Positions 1-9,562 of a DNA stretch of 64,000 bases are shown piece by piece. How positions within the stretch are numbered: position 1 is the first letter of the stretch; every line of letters begins with the position of its first letter. The position numbers and the translations under genes were made by a program. The notes beneath the pieces are model-generated. The model saw only the letters and a list, made by a program, of their open reading frames with translations. It ran no database searches and had not been told where the DNA came from. The stretch is from Paraneptunicella aestuarii (GTDB taxonomy: Bacteria > Pseudomonadota > Gammaproteobacteria > Enterobacterales > Alteromonadaceae): contig NZ_CP074570.1 of assembly GCF_019900845.1 (NCBI RefSeq), positions 2,790,001-2,854,000 of the forward strand, read 5' to 3'.

Positions 1-2692
1 GTTGCATACCTCGGGCAATCTCCCGGGCTATCACCGCTGCTGAGCGCACGACATCCTCTTCCAACAGAGCGTTTTCTATCTCGCCCAACTCAATACGGAA
101 ACCCCGTATCTTAACCTGGTCGTCATTACGTCCCAGATATTCAAGCTCCCCTTCACTGTTCCAGCGACATATATCACCCGTACGGTATAAACGCGCTCCC
201 TCAACATGACTAAATGGGTCCGCAACAAAACGCTCGCGCGTTAAATCCGGGCGGTTCAAGTAGCCACGACCAACCCCTTCTCCTCCGATATAAAGCTCAC
301 CTGTCACGCCAATAGGAACAGGCTGCATATTTTCATCAACAACATGTAACGTTTCACTTGGGAAAGGTTTACCAATAGGGACTATCTCAAGTCCCTTATT
401 CAAACAGGACACCGAAGAAAAAATAGTGGTTTCTGTTGGGCCATAACAATTAAATAATTCACCCTCAAATGAATCTAACAACCTATTAGCCAACAGAGGT
501 GGCAAAGCCTCGCCAGCTACAAACAACTGCTGAATTTTTTTGAGCCCAGCCTGGAATTTTGTGTCTTCCAGATAGGCTGAGATCAAGGTAGGTGTTGATT
601 GAAAATGAGTTACTGGATACTTCTCTAGCAAGTCTGCCAAAGATTCTTCTTCAGCATGAATTTGCTCGTTTTTAGCCAAAAGCAGTGTAAAACCACTAGC
701 TAAAGTACAAATCAACTCAGCAATAGAAATATCAAAGCAATAGCTGGTCGCACCCAACCAAATTCCTTCAGGGTTAGAGAAATCCGCATATCTCTTGAAA
801 TCATTTTCAAAAGAGAACAAATGGCGGTGTTCGATCTCAACACCTTTTGGTTTACCGGTAGACCCTGAAGTGAAGATGACATAAGCACGGTTATCAAATG
901 ACAAGGGATTTGATAAAACAGGCGTTTCAAGGCCACCGTCGGTAAGAGACTCTTCAAATTTTTCTTCGCCCAAACACAGTATTTGTGCTGGCGTTTCGGG
1001 CAACCGGGTTCGAATATGCGATTCAGTAATGATGGCTTTGGATTCTGCGTTTTCCAATTGATAAGCCAAACGCTCCCTGGGATGATCAGGATCTAATGGC
1101 AGGTAAGCCGCCCCGGCTTTTAATACAGCCAAAATACTAATGACTATCTTCTCATTGCGCTCGAGATACAATCCAACAATGTCTTCTGGCTGAACGCCCA
1201 TAGAAATTAAGTGATGAGCTAACTGGTTAGCTTTTTCGTTGATTTCTTGAAAGCTAAATGATTTTCCATTGCTAATCAGTGCTATCTTTTCTGGCGTTTG
1301 TAACGCGTGCTGTTCAAACAACTGATGAACAAACTTTCGCTCATTAACCTGTTGCTTAGGGCCAGACCAGTCTGCAATCTGAGCCACTTCGCAGTCAGGC
1401 ATAATACGAACGTTTTTAAGATCCTCATGTAATTTGCCCAGACTATCCTCAATAAGGAAGTCCAAACGAGCCAAAATGAATTTTATTTCCTGTTCATTGA
1501 AGAATTTGGGATTGTAATCCAGGTGTAGATCTAGCGACCCATCGCTATCTTGCTCCCATACTGTCAGCATGAAAGGTCTGGTTTCATGATTGTGGCTCTG
1601 ATAAACCAGCTTTCCCGGTTGGCCCCCAAAGAATAATTCTTGCTTCAACTGTAAGTAATTATATGCAACTTCATATACTTGACGTCCTTGCAAACCCAAC
1701 GCGGAATTAAGGTGCCCTATTGGATAACGTTGATGCCTTAAATTTGAGCGTTGAGATTTGGTAATACTCTTCAGTAACTCTGCAAATGTATCAACGCTTG
1801 CTGTATCAATATTAGAAAGTGCAGTACTGACAAATGCCCCCAGCATCGATTTTTGTCGAGCTTTTTTCCGATTATGGGAAGGCACGCCAAAAAGTAAATC
1901 GGTACGATGATATGCAACAGAGAAGTAATGCGCTAACGCCCCCATAAAATAGTGAGCATTTGTTACTCCAACAGATTCAGATGCCTTTGAAATTTGCTCA
2001 ACTTTTTCAGCTGAAATATGGAAGGTTTCCCTTTGACTTCGAATATGAACTTTTTTATCTCTGTTCTTATGATAAAACTCGGTCAGGAACCTATCTGTTT
2101 TTCCTGCACATAAATTAGACCAATATTCTTTATTTCTTTGGTAATTTTCGCTTGCAAGGTAACGCTCATCATCCCGTGCAATCGCTTCCCACTCTTCATC
2201 CTTTTGCGCCTCTACTGGATTTCCATTATAAAGTTGGCTGAGGTTTTGCGCCCAATTTGAAAAGCCCCAACCATCCATTCCCAGATGATGATATAAACCA
2301 ACATACCAAAACCTGTCATGGCTCAACTTCACCAAAAATGCCTTGAAGAGTTCTTTATCCTCAATTTCCAGAGGAGTTTCAAAAAGTTCAGTAATCCATT
2401 TTTTAGCTGCATCAAAAGCATTAGCTTCATGTGTGAAATCAATAAATGGTAAATCGGTGCTACGTTGAGATGAACTATACTGTTTTACATGCTCTCCCTG
2501 AGAAACGATTCTCAGGCCAAAAATATCAAAAGTTTCTACCAGTTGACGATGCGCATCGGTCACCTTCTTTACATCAATAGCAGGTAAATCGATATAACCA
2601 CCAACGTTATATAGGGGGCTCCCCTGATTCCATATCTGGTCAAAATAGATGTCTTTTTGTGTCAATGTTAATGGGTAAAAATTCACATTCAT
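1..2692 (-). CDS. Non-ribosomal peptide synthetase, N-terminal part (C-A...)
   Basis: Partial gene; its 3' part lies beyond base 1. The ATG at 2692 is preceded by an AAGG ribosome-binding site. The product starts directly with a condensation domain (HHxxxDG motif at about residues 135-141), followed from about residue 465 by an adenylation domain with the A3 SGSTGKPKG loop (about 605-616), A4 FDIS, A5 YGPTE, A7 YRTGD and A8 RGFRIE. No carrier domain is reached. The specificity-pocket residues, aligned by eye to GrsA, read D-I-A-Q-F-A-C-I-F, which I cannot assign to a known substrate. A gene starting with a C domain is either a downstream subunit that accepts a peptide or a starter C domain that loads an acyl group. 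The second reading fits the acylase in the cluster. It is the last gene of a leftward operon, 106 bases after the permease. Confidence 0.95.
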   Translation of the reverse strand, partial: MNVNFYPLTLTQKDIYFDQIWNQGSPLYNVGGYIDLPAIDVKKVTDAHRQLVETFDIFGLRIVSQGEHVKQYSSSQRSTDLPFIDFTHEANAFDAAKKWITELFETPLEIEDKELFKAFLVKLSHDRFWYVGLYHHLGMDGWGFSNWAQNLSQLYNGNPVEAQKDEEWEAIARDDERYLASENYQRNKEYWSNLCAGKTDRFLTEFYHKNRDKKVHIRSQRETFHISAEKVEQISKASESVGVTNAHYFMGALAHYFSVAYHRTDLLFGVPSHNRKKARQKSMLGAFVSTALSNIDTASVDTFAELLKSITKSQRSNLRHQRYPIGHLNSALGLQGRQVYEVAYNYLQLKQELFFGGQPGKLVYQSHNHETRPFMLTVWEQDSDGSLDLHLDYNPKFFNEQEIKFILARLDFLIEDSLGKLHEDLKNVRIMPDCEVAQIADWSGPKQQVNERKFVHQLFEQHALQTPEKIALISNGKSFSFQEINEKANQLAHHLISMGVQPEDIVGLYLERNEKIVISILAVLKAGAAYLPLDPDHPRERLAYQLENAESKAIITESHIRTRLPETPAQILCLGEEKFEESLTDGGLETPVLSNPLSFDNRAYVIFTSGSTGKPKGVEIEHRHLFSFENDFKRYADFSNPEGIWLGATSYCFDISIAELICTLASGFTLLLAKNEQIHAEEESLADLLEKYPVTHFQSTPTLISAYLEDTKFQAGLKKIQQLFVAGEALPPLLANRLLDSFEGELFNCYGPTETTIFSSVSCLNKGLEIVPIGKPFPSETLHVVDENMQPVPIGVTGELYIGGEGVGRGYLNRPDLTRERFVADPFSHVEGARLYRTGDICRWNSEGELEYLGRNDDQVKIRGFRIELGEIENALLEEDVVRSAAVIAREIARGMQ

Positions 2693-2798
2693 TTTTTGGC
2701 CTTATTAATATCTTCCATACCCGTTACGATCAGTAAAACCAATCACATAGCTTTTTATTAACAGTCGCTAATTAGCGATATTTGATGCATTCCATTGT

Positions 2799-5234
2799 CT
2801 ACTCATATCTCAAAACTTCCATTGGGCTTGATAGAGCAACTTTTCTGGTTTGAAAAAAGGCTGACAGTGTGGCAACCAAAAGTGTGAGAATGATCGTCAG
2901 AATGAAAATGTAGATGTGCTCCCCAACGCCAATACGCAAAGCGAAACTGTTTAACCAGCCCTGAATAAACCAGAATCCGCCAATTAGACCAATAAAGCTG
3001 CCTAGTATAACGGGCTTGGAGAATTGCCAATTAAGTAACCAGATGAGTTCCCAAACAGACGCGCCCAATACCTTACGAATTCCAATTTCTTTTTGACGAC
3101 GGGTAACATAAAACAGTGCCATGCCATACAGGCCAGTAGCAGCCATGAATAAAGCAACGGCCGAGAATACCAGTAAAATGTTTATTTGACGGTCTTCAGT
3201 GCGGTATAACGCCTCGAACTCTGATTCAACAAACTTTTTGGATATTGGTTGGTCGGGTAAAACCTGACGCCAGATCGTATCAATTTGTTTTAACACAGTT
3301 GAGGTAAATGCAGGATCTAAATCCAACGTCATAATGTGCAATTGATTGGGTGTCCCCAAAGTAAAGACCATGGGTCTGACGGCATGATGCATTGAACGTA
3401 ACTTCAGATCTTCAACAACCCCGATAATTTTGAGATCGCTATCATCAGTTGAAATCACTTGCCCAATTGCAGCTTCCATTGAATTGATGCCGAGTTTGTT
3501 TAAAAACTCTTTGTTGACCACGACATCACCTTGACCTCTGACATTTTCCTGCGGTCGGATGAAAACCCGGTCATTCTGACCAGTGGAAAACACTCTTCCT
3601 GACTTGGCACTAATTTCAAAGAGATCGAAAAATTCAGTGTCGACAAACATTTGCTCACTAATGAGCCTGCCACTTTCCTGATTGCCCGCGATTTGCGCGT
3701 TAATTGTACTTGAACTAAGTCTCGGGAAAGGACTGTTAGATAAAGCAGCACCTTTCACACCATTGATGCTCAGCAACTGCTGTTTGAAAGTATCTGCCAA
3801 TGCTTTGTTCTGCCCACCGAAGAATAATGTCAGCTTATTAGATTCATTAAATCCCTTGTCTACGCTGTAGAGATAGTTCATTTGCATATAGAAGAAGGCC
3901 GTGCCAATGATTAATGCGGCAGAGACAGCAAATTGCACAACAACCAGTGCGTTTCTGACATAGGATTGTCCGGGAGGGGATGACTTGTTAGCAGTTAAAA
4001 CGGTTGTCGGTTTAAGGGATGACAATACAAATGCAGGATAACTGCCGGCAATAACAGCCAGAACAAAAACAAATACAATGCTCCCGAAAAATAATATGGG
4101 ATCCAGCAAAGTAACCATTGTTAGTGACTTTTCCCACAACAGGTTGAACCAGGGTAGAGCCAAAGCCCCGATGACTATTGCCAGTAAAAATGCAAAAAAA
4201 GAGATAACAATGGATTCAGTAATGAATTGAATAATAAGCTGCTTGCGAGAAGCCCCCATTACCTTACGGATGGTAACTTCCCGTGTTCTTAATGATGCTC
4301 TGGCAGTGGAAAAATTAACAAAGTTAATACTGGCTATTAGCAGTATCAGTATTGCAGCTAACAATGCAGAGTAAACCGCACTTATACTGCCATTCTGATC
4401 ACGCTGATGCTCTTTATCACCATGCAAATGAATATCAAACAATGGAATTAGATTGATCTTGATATTTTCAACATTTTCCAAGTGATCATTAGAAATAAAG
4501 TTTTTAGCCAGATGCTCTACTTTCCTGTTAATTAACTGATCATTTTGTGGAGTAGAAAATTTAATATAGGAATGTACGGCTGCCGAATACCACTCATTTA
4601 TAATGCCACTGAATACCGTTTTTTTTTCATCAAATAAAGTCAAAAAATTCAACTTGAAATGCGAGTTTTCAGGTACATCTTTGAGTACCCCAACAACCTC
4701 GTAATCAACAATTTGGCCAAAAGCATCAATAGCCAGAATCTGCCCAATCGGATTCTCCGAACCAAAGTATTTTAAAGCCATAGATTCGCTGACAAGAATA
4801 TTACTCGCGCTTTGTAATGCCTCTGCACCAACCCCTTTGACTACTGGAAGATCAAAAATGTCGAAGAAAGATTTTTCAGCATATGTGATTTGTTCATAGA
4901 ACACCTGATTGTTGCGACGAACTCTGTTGTCCCAATCAAATAAGCGAACCGACGCACTTACATTGGGCACCTGTTCAATTACCGCACTCAATACAGGATA
5001 AGGTGATTTGGAAGTTCTGAATGGTTGTAAATTTTTGGGATAATAACTGGTTTCAATCTTGTAAACATTTTCACCGCCATCAACCCAACGGTCATAACTC
5101 AGTTCATCAACTATATATAAGGTCACCAATAAGCACGCGGCAAAACCTATAGCTAATCCCCCTACACTAATAAGGAAATTAACTTTATTTGTTAACGCGA
5201 TTCTTAGTGCAATATTGAAATAATTCTTAAACAT
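2799..5234 (-). CDS. ABC transporter permease, duplicated FtsX/MacB-type
   Basis: Inner-membrane permease of about 811 residues. An N-terminal transmembrane helix with a GLAIGFAA motif precedes a MacB-like periplasmic domain. A first FtsX block of three helices follows (about 290-420, with the coupling motif TREVTIRKVMGAS), then a second helix, a second periplasmic domain and a C-terminal FtsX block (RRQKEIGIRKVLGAS). Two complete halves mean one polypeptide can serve as the whole permease, unlike MacB, which dimerises. It should work with the ATPase at 9563-10279 and the HlyD-type adaptor at 14608-15861 as an efflux system driven from the periplasm. I prefer the ATG at 5234 over a TTG nine bases upstream because AGGAA/GGAAG precede it. 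Confidence 0.9.
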   Translation of the reverse strand: MFKNYFNIALRIALTNKVNFLISVGGLAIGFAACLLVTLYIVDELSYDRWVDGGENVYKIETSYYPKNLQPFRTSKSPYPVLSAVIEQVPNVSASVRLFDWDNRVRRNNQVFYEQITYAEKSFFDIFDLPVVKGVGAEALQSASNILVSESMALKYFGSENPIGQILAIDAFGQIVDYEVVGVLKDVPENSHFKLNFLTLFDEKKTVFSGIINEWYSAAVHSYIKFSTPQNDQLINRKVEHLAKNFISNDHLENVENIKINLIPLFDIHLHGDKEHQRDQNGSISAVYSALLAAILILLIASINFVNFSTARASLRTREVTIRKVMGASRKQLIIQFITESIVISFFAFLLAIVIGALALPWFNLLWEKSLTMVTLLDPILFFGSIVFVFVLAVIAGSYPAFVLSSLKPTTVLTANKSSPPGQSYVRNALVVVQFAVSAALIIGTAFFYMQMNYLYSVDKGFNESNKLTLFFGGQNKALADTFKQQLLSINGVKGAALSNSPFPRLSSSTINAQIAGNQESGRLISEQMFVDTEFFDLFEISAKSGRVFSTGQNDRVFIRPQENVRGQGDVVVNKEFLNKLGINSMEAAIGQVISTDDSDLKIIGVVEDLKLRSMHHAVRPMVFTLGTPNQLHIMTLDLDPAFTSTVLKQIDTIWRQVLPDQPISKKFVESEFEALYRTEDRQINILLVFSAVALFMAATGLYGMALFYVTRRQKEIGIRKVLGASVWELIWLLNWQFSKPVILGSFIGLIGGFWFIQGWLNSFALRIGVGEHIYIFILTIILTLLVATLSAFFQTRKVALSSPMEVLRYE

Positions 5235-5312
5235 TACTTCCAATTCCTGTTTAGACCCTATCCGGGTCTGATTTCAGGCAACCTGTTTGCCTGATAAAAA
5301 TACAAACACTAC

Positions 5313-6308
5313 TTATTCTTCTAATGCGGCAACAGGCTGGGCATGTAATAACCTGGAAGACATTTCGTAGCGATAATCAGCAGATTTTTTCAAATCCTGA
5401 GTGATATTTATGCGCTTTAACCAGCGGTCGTTACCATCAAAATTGGCAACAAAAGGTTTACGCCCATGAACCCATTTAAAATTGTCCAGGTAACAGATAT
5501 CGCCAGCCTGAATAGGAATTTCTATTAGCTTCGATTCTATTTCCTTATTTAAATAATCCAGTGCCATCTGAGCCTCTTCATCATTTTCCATGGCATGGGT
5601 GAAATCTGGATCAATACATAAAAAGGGTTCGTCCGGATTGCCATATAAAATGGAATGCGTCACAAAAGTATCACCCTCAGTCTGATGCGCATTGTCAGGA
5701 ACGATATAAAACCGTTTCTGGAAAAGAATGTTGAAAATATCTTTAGGAATATCCAGTGCACTAAGGGAAATGCCTGTAGTACCAGTGTTTGTTGGGTTTT
5801 TAAGACAGTAGAAACACAAGTATTCACCTTTATGCGGATGAAATGCATCTTCAGTGTGAAAACTAAGAGTAGCAAGACTGCTACAACCAGCCTGATAATA
5901 TTCCTTACCCTTTATCGGCACAACATCGTGGATCAGTTTTCCACCCTGCTGGCTTACAAAGCCAAATGCATCCCCCAGACGAGAAGAAGCGATAACAGCT
6001 AAATAATCCACTTTTTTATTGGGAATATAAGTATCTTCTGGATGCCAGGTTTTAGGCGTTAGTGGAAGCTTATCTTTCTGAAACCCTCGAATAATCAAAC
6101 ACCCACTATGTGAATTGTTGTTTTTCAATTCATTCAGTTGTTCCAGCAATGATTTAGGCAAATCTCCTGCCAGCACATAAGCGATTTCGAGAAATTCAGG
6201 GTCCTCTGCTGTCGAAAACTGTTCACGAATATCTGCCATATAAACATCTAAGGCATCAACTTCACTATCGCTTAATTCATAAATATCAATGAGATTTACA
6301 CTAGACAT
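5313..6308 (-). CDS. VioC/AsnO-type Fe(II)/2-oxoglutarate amino acid beta-hydroxylase (copy 2)
   Basis: Clavaminate-synthase-like oxygenase of 331 residues. The iron ligands are H151 and E153 (FHTEDAFH) and H281 (WVHGRKPF), and the 2-oxoglutarate arginine is in DRWLKRIN. VioC makes (3S)-hydroxy-L-arginine for viomycin; AsnO makes hydroxy-asparagine. Residues 233-235 here are D-P-D, aligning with the Asp-x-Asp pair that I recall holds the guanidinium group in VioC. This copy is therefore the better candidate for the arginine hydroxylase (inference). The ATG at 6308 follows a GGAGAGG site and overlaps the 3' end of the previous gene by 8 bases, so the two are translationally coupled. An upstream start six codons earlier is possible but less likely. 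Confidence 0.9.
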   Translation of the reverse strand: MSSVNLIDIYELSDSEVDALDVYMADIREQFSTAEDPEFLEIAYVLAGDLPKSLLEQLNELKNNNSHSGCLIIRGFQKDKLPLTPKTWHPEDTYIPNKKVDYLAVIASSRLGDAFGFVSQQGGKLIHDVVPIKGKEYYQAGCSSLATLSFHTEDAFHPHKGEYLCFYCLKNPTNTGTTGISLSALDIPKDIFNILFQKRFYIVPDNAHQTEGDTFVTHSILYGNPDEPFLCIDPDFTHAMENDEEAQMALDYLNKEIESKLIEIPIQAGDICYLDNFKWVHGRKPFVANFDGNDRWLKRINITQDLKKSADYRYEMSSRLLHAQPVAALEE

Positions 6309-7314
6309 GATTATCGACCTCTCCAATGATTCTGTCTTTGCTTGACTTTCTAACGCTTGCTGAGCGTCTTAAACTTGAGGTGATATTGATGCGCTTTAAC
6401 CATCGATCTGTGCCGTCAAATCGTGCGATAAAAGCTTCTCGACCATGGACAACCTTACGATTATCCACAATGCATACATCACCACTCTGAAAAGGAACTT
6501 TGACTACATTGCGGTTAACTGCTTCTGTCAATATTTCCAGAGCGCGTTTCGCTTCCTTATCGTTCCTTAATTCCTGCGTATAATGAGGGTCGTAGCAAAT
6601 GTAAGGACGTTTGAAATTACCGTACAACATAGACCGTCTTTTGCCATTGCTGCACAACTCATTGAGGTAATCTTCCGACACAGGATCTTTGGATTGTTCT
6701 TCATCAAGATGTGATTCGTCCGGCATAATGCTATAGCGCTCCTGAAATAAAATTCTCTTAACTTCAGGCTCAATATTGAGGTCGACTACAGAACAAAAGG
6801 TTGTTGCGATGTTGTCCGGGTTGCGCACACATACAAAATTAACGTATTCCCCTCTATGAGCATGGAATGAGTCTTCAGTATGTAAAACCAGTTCAGAATC
6901 ACTGCCATAACCGGTTTGGGCATTTCCTCTTCCTTTAATTGGAATCAGGTCATGGATTATTTTACCTTTTTGTTGTGTTTCCCAACCAAAGGCTTCCCCC
7001 ACCAATGAAGAAAGCAAAACTGAAAAATAATCAAGATCCATCATTGGTCGATAAGATTCCGGGTAATCCCATGAAGAAGGCGTAGGGCCAAGATCTGCAA
7101 CAGGAAACCCTCTAACCAGTACGAGTCCACGGTCATCGGGATTATATTTTAAGTCTTTGTAAGCCATACGAATTCTTCGGGGCAAATCACAGGCATACAG
7201 AGACGCTCTGTCCAAAAATACGGGAGCATCAGCGGTTCCGTACCTGGCCTTCAACGCTGCAACCAGTTCCAGACAAAATTCGATCTCTTTTTGAGTAAGT
7301 GTTATTTGGTTCAT
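6301..7314 (-). CDS. VioC/AsnO-type Fe(II)/2-oxoglutarate amino acid beta-hydroxylase (copy 1)
   Basis: Oxygenase of 337 residues and a full-length VioC/AsnO/OrfP-family protein. The metal-binding motif is LHTEDSFH (H145, E147), with the distal H290 in VVHGREAF and the 2-oxoglutarate arginine in DRWLKRIN. It resembles VioC along its whole length, including FGWETQQ and the QERY...PDESH lid region. At the guanidinium-binding position it has D242-P-H244 where its neighbour has D-P-D, so it may act on a different amino acid such as asparagine, ornithine or an already modified arginine. GAGG precedes the ATG. It lies between the VioD-like gene and the second oxygenase. Confidence 0.9.
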   Translation of the reverse strand: MNQITLTQKEIEFCLELVAALKARYGTADAPVFLDRASLYACDLPRRIRMAYKDLKYNPDDRGLVLVRGFPVADLGPTPSSWDYPESYRPMMDLDYFSVLLSSLVGEAFGWETQQKGKIIHDLIPIKGRGNAQTGYGSDSELVLHTEDSFHAHRGEYVNFVCVRNPDNIATTFCSVVDLNIEPEVKRILFQERYSIMPDESHLDEEQSKDPVSEDYLNELCSNGKRRSMLYGNFKRPYICYDPHYTQELRNDKEAKRALEILTEAVNRNVVKVPFQSGDVCIVDNRKVVHGREAFIARFDGTDRWLKRINITSSLRRSASVRKSSKDRIIGEVDNHV

Positions 7315-7413
7315 CCCTTTACCTCTTAGGACTAATTATGCTTAACGAATATACTACTGAATAGAACATGTGCTTTTGTGGAGACATTTTTTAGTCCTGC
7401 ATATTTGACTCTA

Positions 7414-8529
7414 TTAAGCCCAATAGCGCTTTTTAAGAAAGTCTGTCAGTAGTCCAAAACCCTCATCGAATGAAGCTTTTGAAGCACCAAAACCCAAGCG
7501 GCAATACCCCTTGTAACCAAAACATTCTCCCGGAACCAGCATTACGCCCGTTTCGTTTACCAAGTCTCGGCAAAACTGCTCTGTATCCTCAACCCCCTTA
7601 AACTTGATGAAACAGGAGACACTACCTTGAGGATTAGTCCACTTAACCCGATCTTTGTTTTTCTCTACCCAATGAGTTAATTGTTGAAGGTTATCTTTGG
7701 CTTCTTTCATTTTGGGGGCCATCAAAAGATCAATATTTTCAATGGCTATCTGGCCTACGTATTCAACCAGAGGGGAAATATATAACGTTGTATAATCACG
7801 TAGCTGTACACAGTGCTCGATGACTTCTTCTGAAGCAAAGCACCAACCAATCCTGAGGCCTGGTAAACCATAGCCTTTGGATAATGTTCCAACTGAAATT
7901 GCCTTATCATATTCAAGGAAAGGATTAGGCAACTGTTCTCCCAGTGTCATTTCTTCAAATGCAGCATCCCACACAAGGTACGCATCAACCTCAGACACTA
8001 ACTTAATAAGCTCTTTCTGCTGCTCACGAGTGATAGTGACTCCTGTAGGGTTATGAGGAAAGTTTACCGCGACCAATTTGGTATTTTCAGTAAGAAGGGA
8101 TTTAAAATCATCCATTGCAGGAATGAAACCTGCCTCAGGTTCCATTTTCCAGTATTTGATATTACAGCCTTTTGTTTCAGCTACTGTGCTTAAGGCATGA
8201 TAAATCGGATCCAGAAGAATAACTTCATCACCAGGCTCAAGTAACGTGCTCATAATATGGTATAGCATCTCGTTTGAGCCGTTAGCAGTCATGACATTGT
8301 GTAAATTGCCATTTCCCCATCTGTTAGCTATCGCCTGGCGTAAACCATCACAGCCTCGAGTCATACTGTCATCAAAAGAAATAGCATCCATTTTTTCCAG
8401 ATCAATGGGTAAAAGCTTGCGCAGGTCGCCAAAGGTATATGTAGCAACACCGCTACTACCAAGGTCCATCTTGCAATCAAAGTAAAACTCCCTCATCCAG
8501 TGCTCTAGTGATGCCTTTGGTAACTGCAT
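7414..8529 (-). CDS. VioD-like capreomycidine synthase (PLP-dependent)
   Basis: Fold-type I PLP enzyme of 371 residues. The Schiff-base lysine is K218 (GTLSKGYGLPG). N160 lies in NFPHNPTG, D188 pairs with the PLP nitrogen, and R226 binds the substrate carboxylate. The N-terminus (LEHWMREFYF, then DLGSSGV and YTFGDLR) resembles VioD/CmnD/OrfR closely, as I remember those sequences, more than it does general aminotransferases. VioD removes the hydroxyl of 3-hydroxy-arginine and cyclises it to capreomycidine, the residue found in viomycin and, after further steps, in streptothricin. Position beside two VioC-type hydroxylases supports this. An ordinary aminotransferase is the alternative. AGGAG precedes the ATG. 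Confidence 0.85.
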   Translation of the reverse strand: MQLPKASLEHWMREFYFDCKMDLGSSGVATYTFGDLRKLLPIDLEKMDAISFDDSMTRGCDGLRQAIANRWGNGNLHNVMTANGSNEMLYHIMSTLLEPGDEVILLDPIYHALSTVAETKGCNIKYWKMEPEAGFIPAMDDFKSLLTENTKLVAVNFPHNPTGVTITREQQKELIKLVSEVDAYLVWDAAFEEMTLGEQLPNPFLEYDKAISVGTLSKGYGLPGLRIGWCFASEEVIEHCVQLRDYTTLYISPLVEYVGQIAIENIDLLMAPKMKEAKDNLQQLTHWVEKNKDRVKWTNPQGSVSCFIKFKGVEDTEQFCRDLVNETGVMLVPGECFGYKGYCRLGFGASKASFDEGFGLLTDFLKKRYWA

Positions 8530-8550
8530 AAATTCTCCTATTAAAGTATG

Positions 8551-9510
8551 TTAAGCCATTGCGGTTAGCGTTTTACGCTCCCCTGAGAAGGGTTTTCGGC
8601 CATGGCTGAAAGCGAGATTATCCAAAATCATCAGATCGTTCTCTTGCCACTTAAAAACGATTTCATTGTCCGCGTAGACTCTTCGAATAACGTCAAGATC
8701 TTGTTCATCAATCTCACTTCCATCACCAAAATAGGCATTCCTTGGCAGGTTCTCTTTGCCCAATACTTCAACCAGGCTTTCTTTGGTACTCTTGGTAAGG
8801 CTGGAAACGTGAAACAGGTGTGCCTGATTAAACCAAACGTCTTTATTCGTATGCGGATGCTTTAGCGTGGCCTGATTAATTTGTTTTGTACGCAAGCCAT
8901 TGTTCCCTATCCACTCGAACTGAATATCATTGTCGCGGCAATAAGATTCAACTTTTGTTTTATCGGTGGTCTGAAATACTTCGCTCCATGGAAGATCGAT
9001 GTCTTGATAATTACGTACATACATGACTTTTTTAGCAATAAACTTTTCCCTTATCTCAACAGGAATAGCCTCAAAAACCTTATGACTATCTGCAATTGGA
9101 GTTTCACCGCCAATGCTTGCTGCAACCTGGCTAAAAAAACCAATTTTTGTCGGCCATTTGTTCGAGTATGAACTTTCATTATGTTGCAGAATCGTCTCAT
9201 CAGGATGGTATTCAGTAGCCGTGTAGACATTAGCACGAAGCTGAGTTCGCGGCGTAGACCGGTACACGTAAGACAACAGTGGCATACTAAAAATTTCTGA
9301 CAAAACCCGGCTCAACTGTTTACTGCCAGATATGCGCAATCCTCTGATAAGAAGTGCACCATTCTGGTCTAATAAGCGATTAATATCGGAATGATTATTT
9401 TGGGCCCAATCAGTAACTTTTTCACCTTGTGGATCAACATGAATCAACATGGGTTTACCGCTAATTAACTCTAAATCAGATACCTGAATACCATTCAGAT
9501 TGTTGACCAT
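8551..9510 (-). CDS. SyrP/TauD-family Fe(II)/2-oxoglutarate oxygenase
   Basis: TauD/TfdA-fold oxygenase of 319 residues. The proximal iron ligands are in LQHNESSY (H-x-E), the distal histidine in NLAFSHGRKPF, and the 2-oxoglutarate-binding arginine lies shortly after. SyrP-type members beta-hydroxylate aspartate or other amino acids while they are bound to an NRPS carrier domain, so this is a likely third tailoring hydroxylase of the pathway. It belongs to a different branch from the two VioC-type genes. A GAGG site precedes the ATG, and the stop is 21 bases before the VioD-like gene, indicating one transcript. The substrate cannot be read from the sequence. Confidence 0.85.
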   Translation of the reverse strand: MVNNLNGIQVSDLELISGKPMLIHVDPQGEKVTDWAQNNHSDINRLLDQNGALLIRGLRISGSKQLSRVLSEIFSMPLLSYVYRSTPRTQLRANVYTATEYHPDETILQHNESSYSNKWPTKIGFFSQVAASIGGETPIADSHKVFEAIPVEIREKFIAKKVMYVRNYQDIDLPWSEVFQTTDKTKVESYCRDNDIQFEWIGNNGLRTKQINQATLKHPHTNKDVWFNQAHLFHVSSLTKSTKESLVEVLGKENLPRNAYFGDGSEIDEQDLDVIRRVYADNEIVFKWQENDLMILDNLAFSHGRKPFSGERKTLTAMA

Positions 9511-9562
9511 AACTCATCCTCTATTATCATCTTCGTTATCATTTTTTCTTGCGAGTTTTCTA

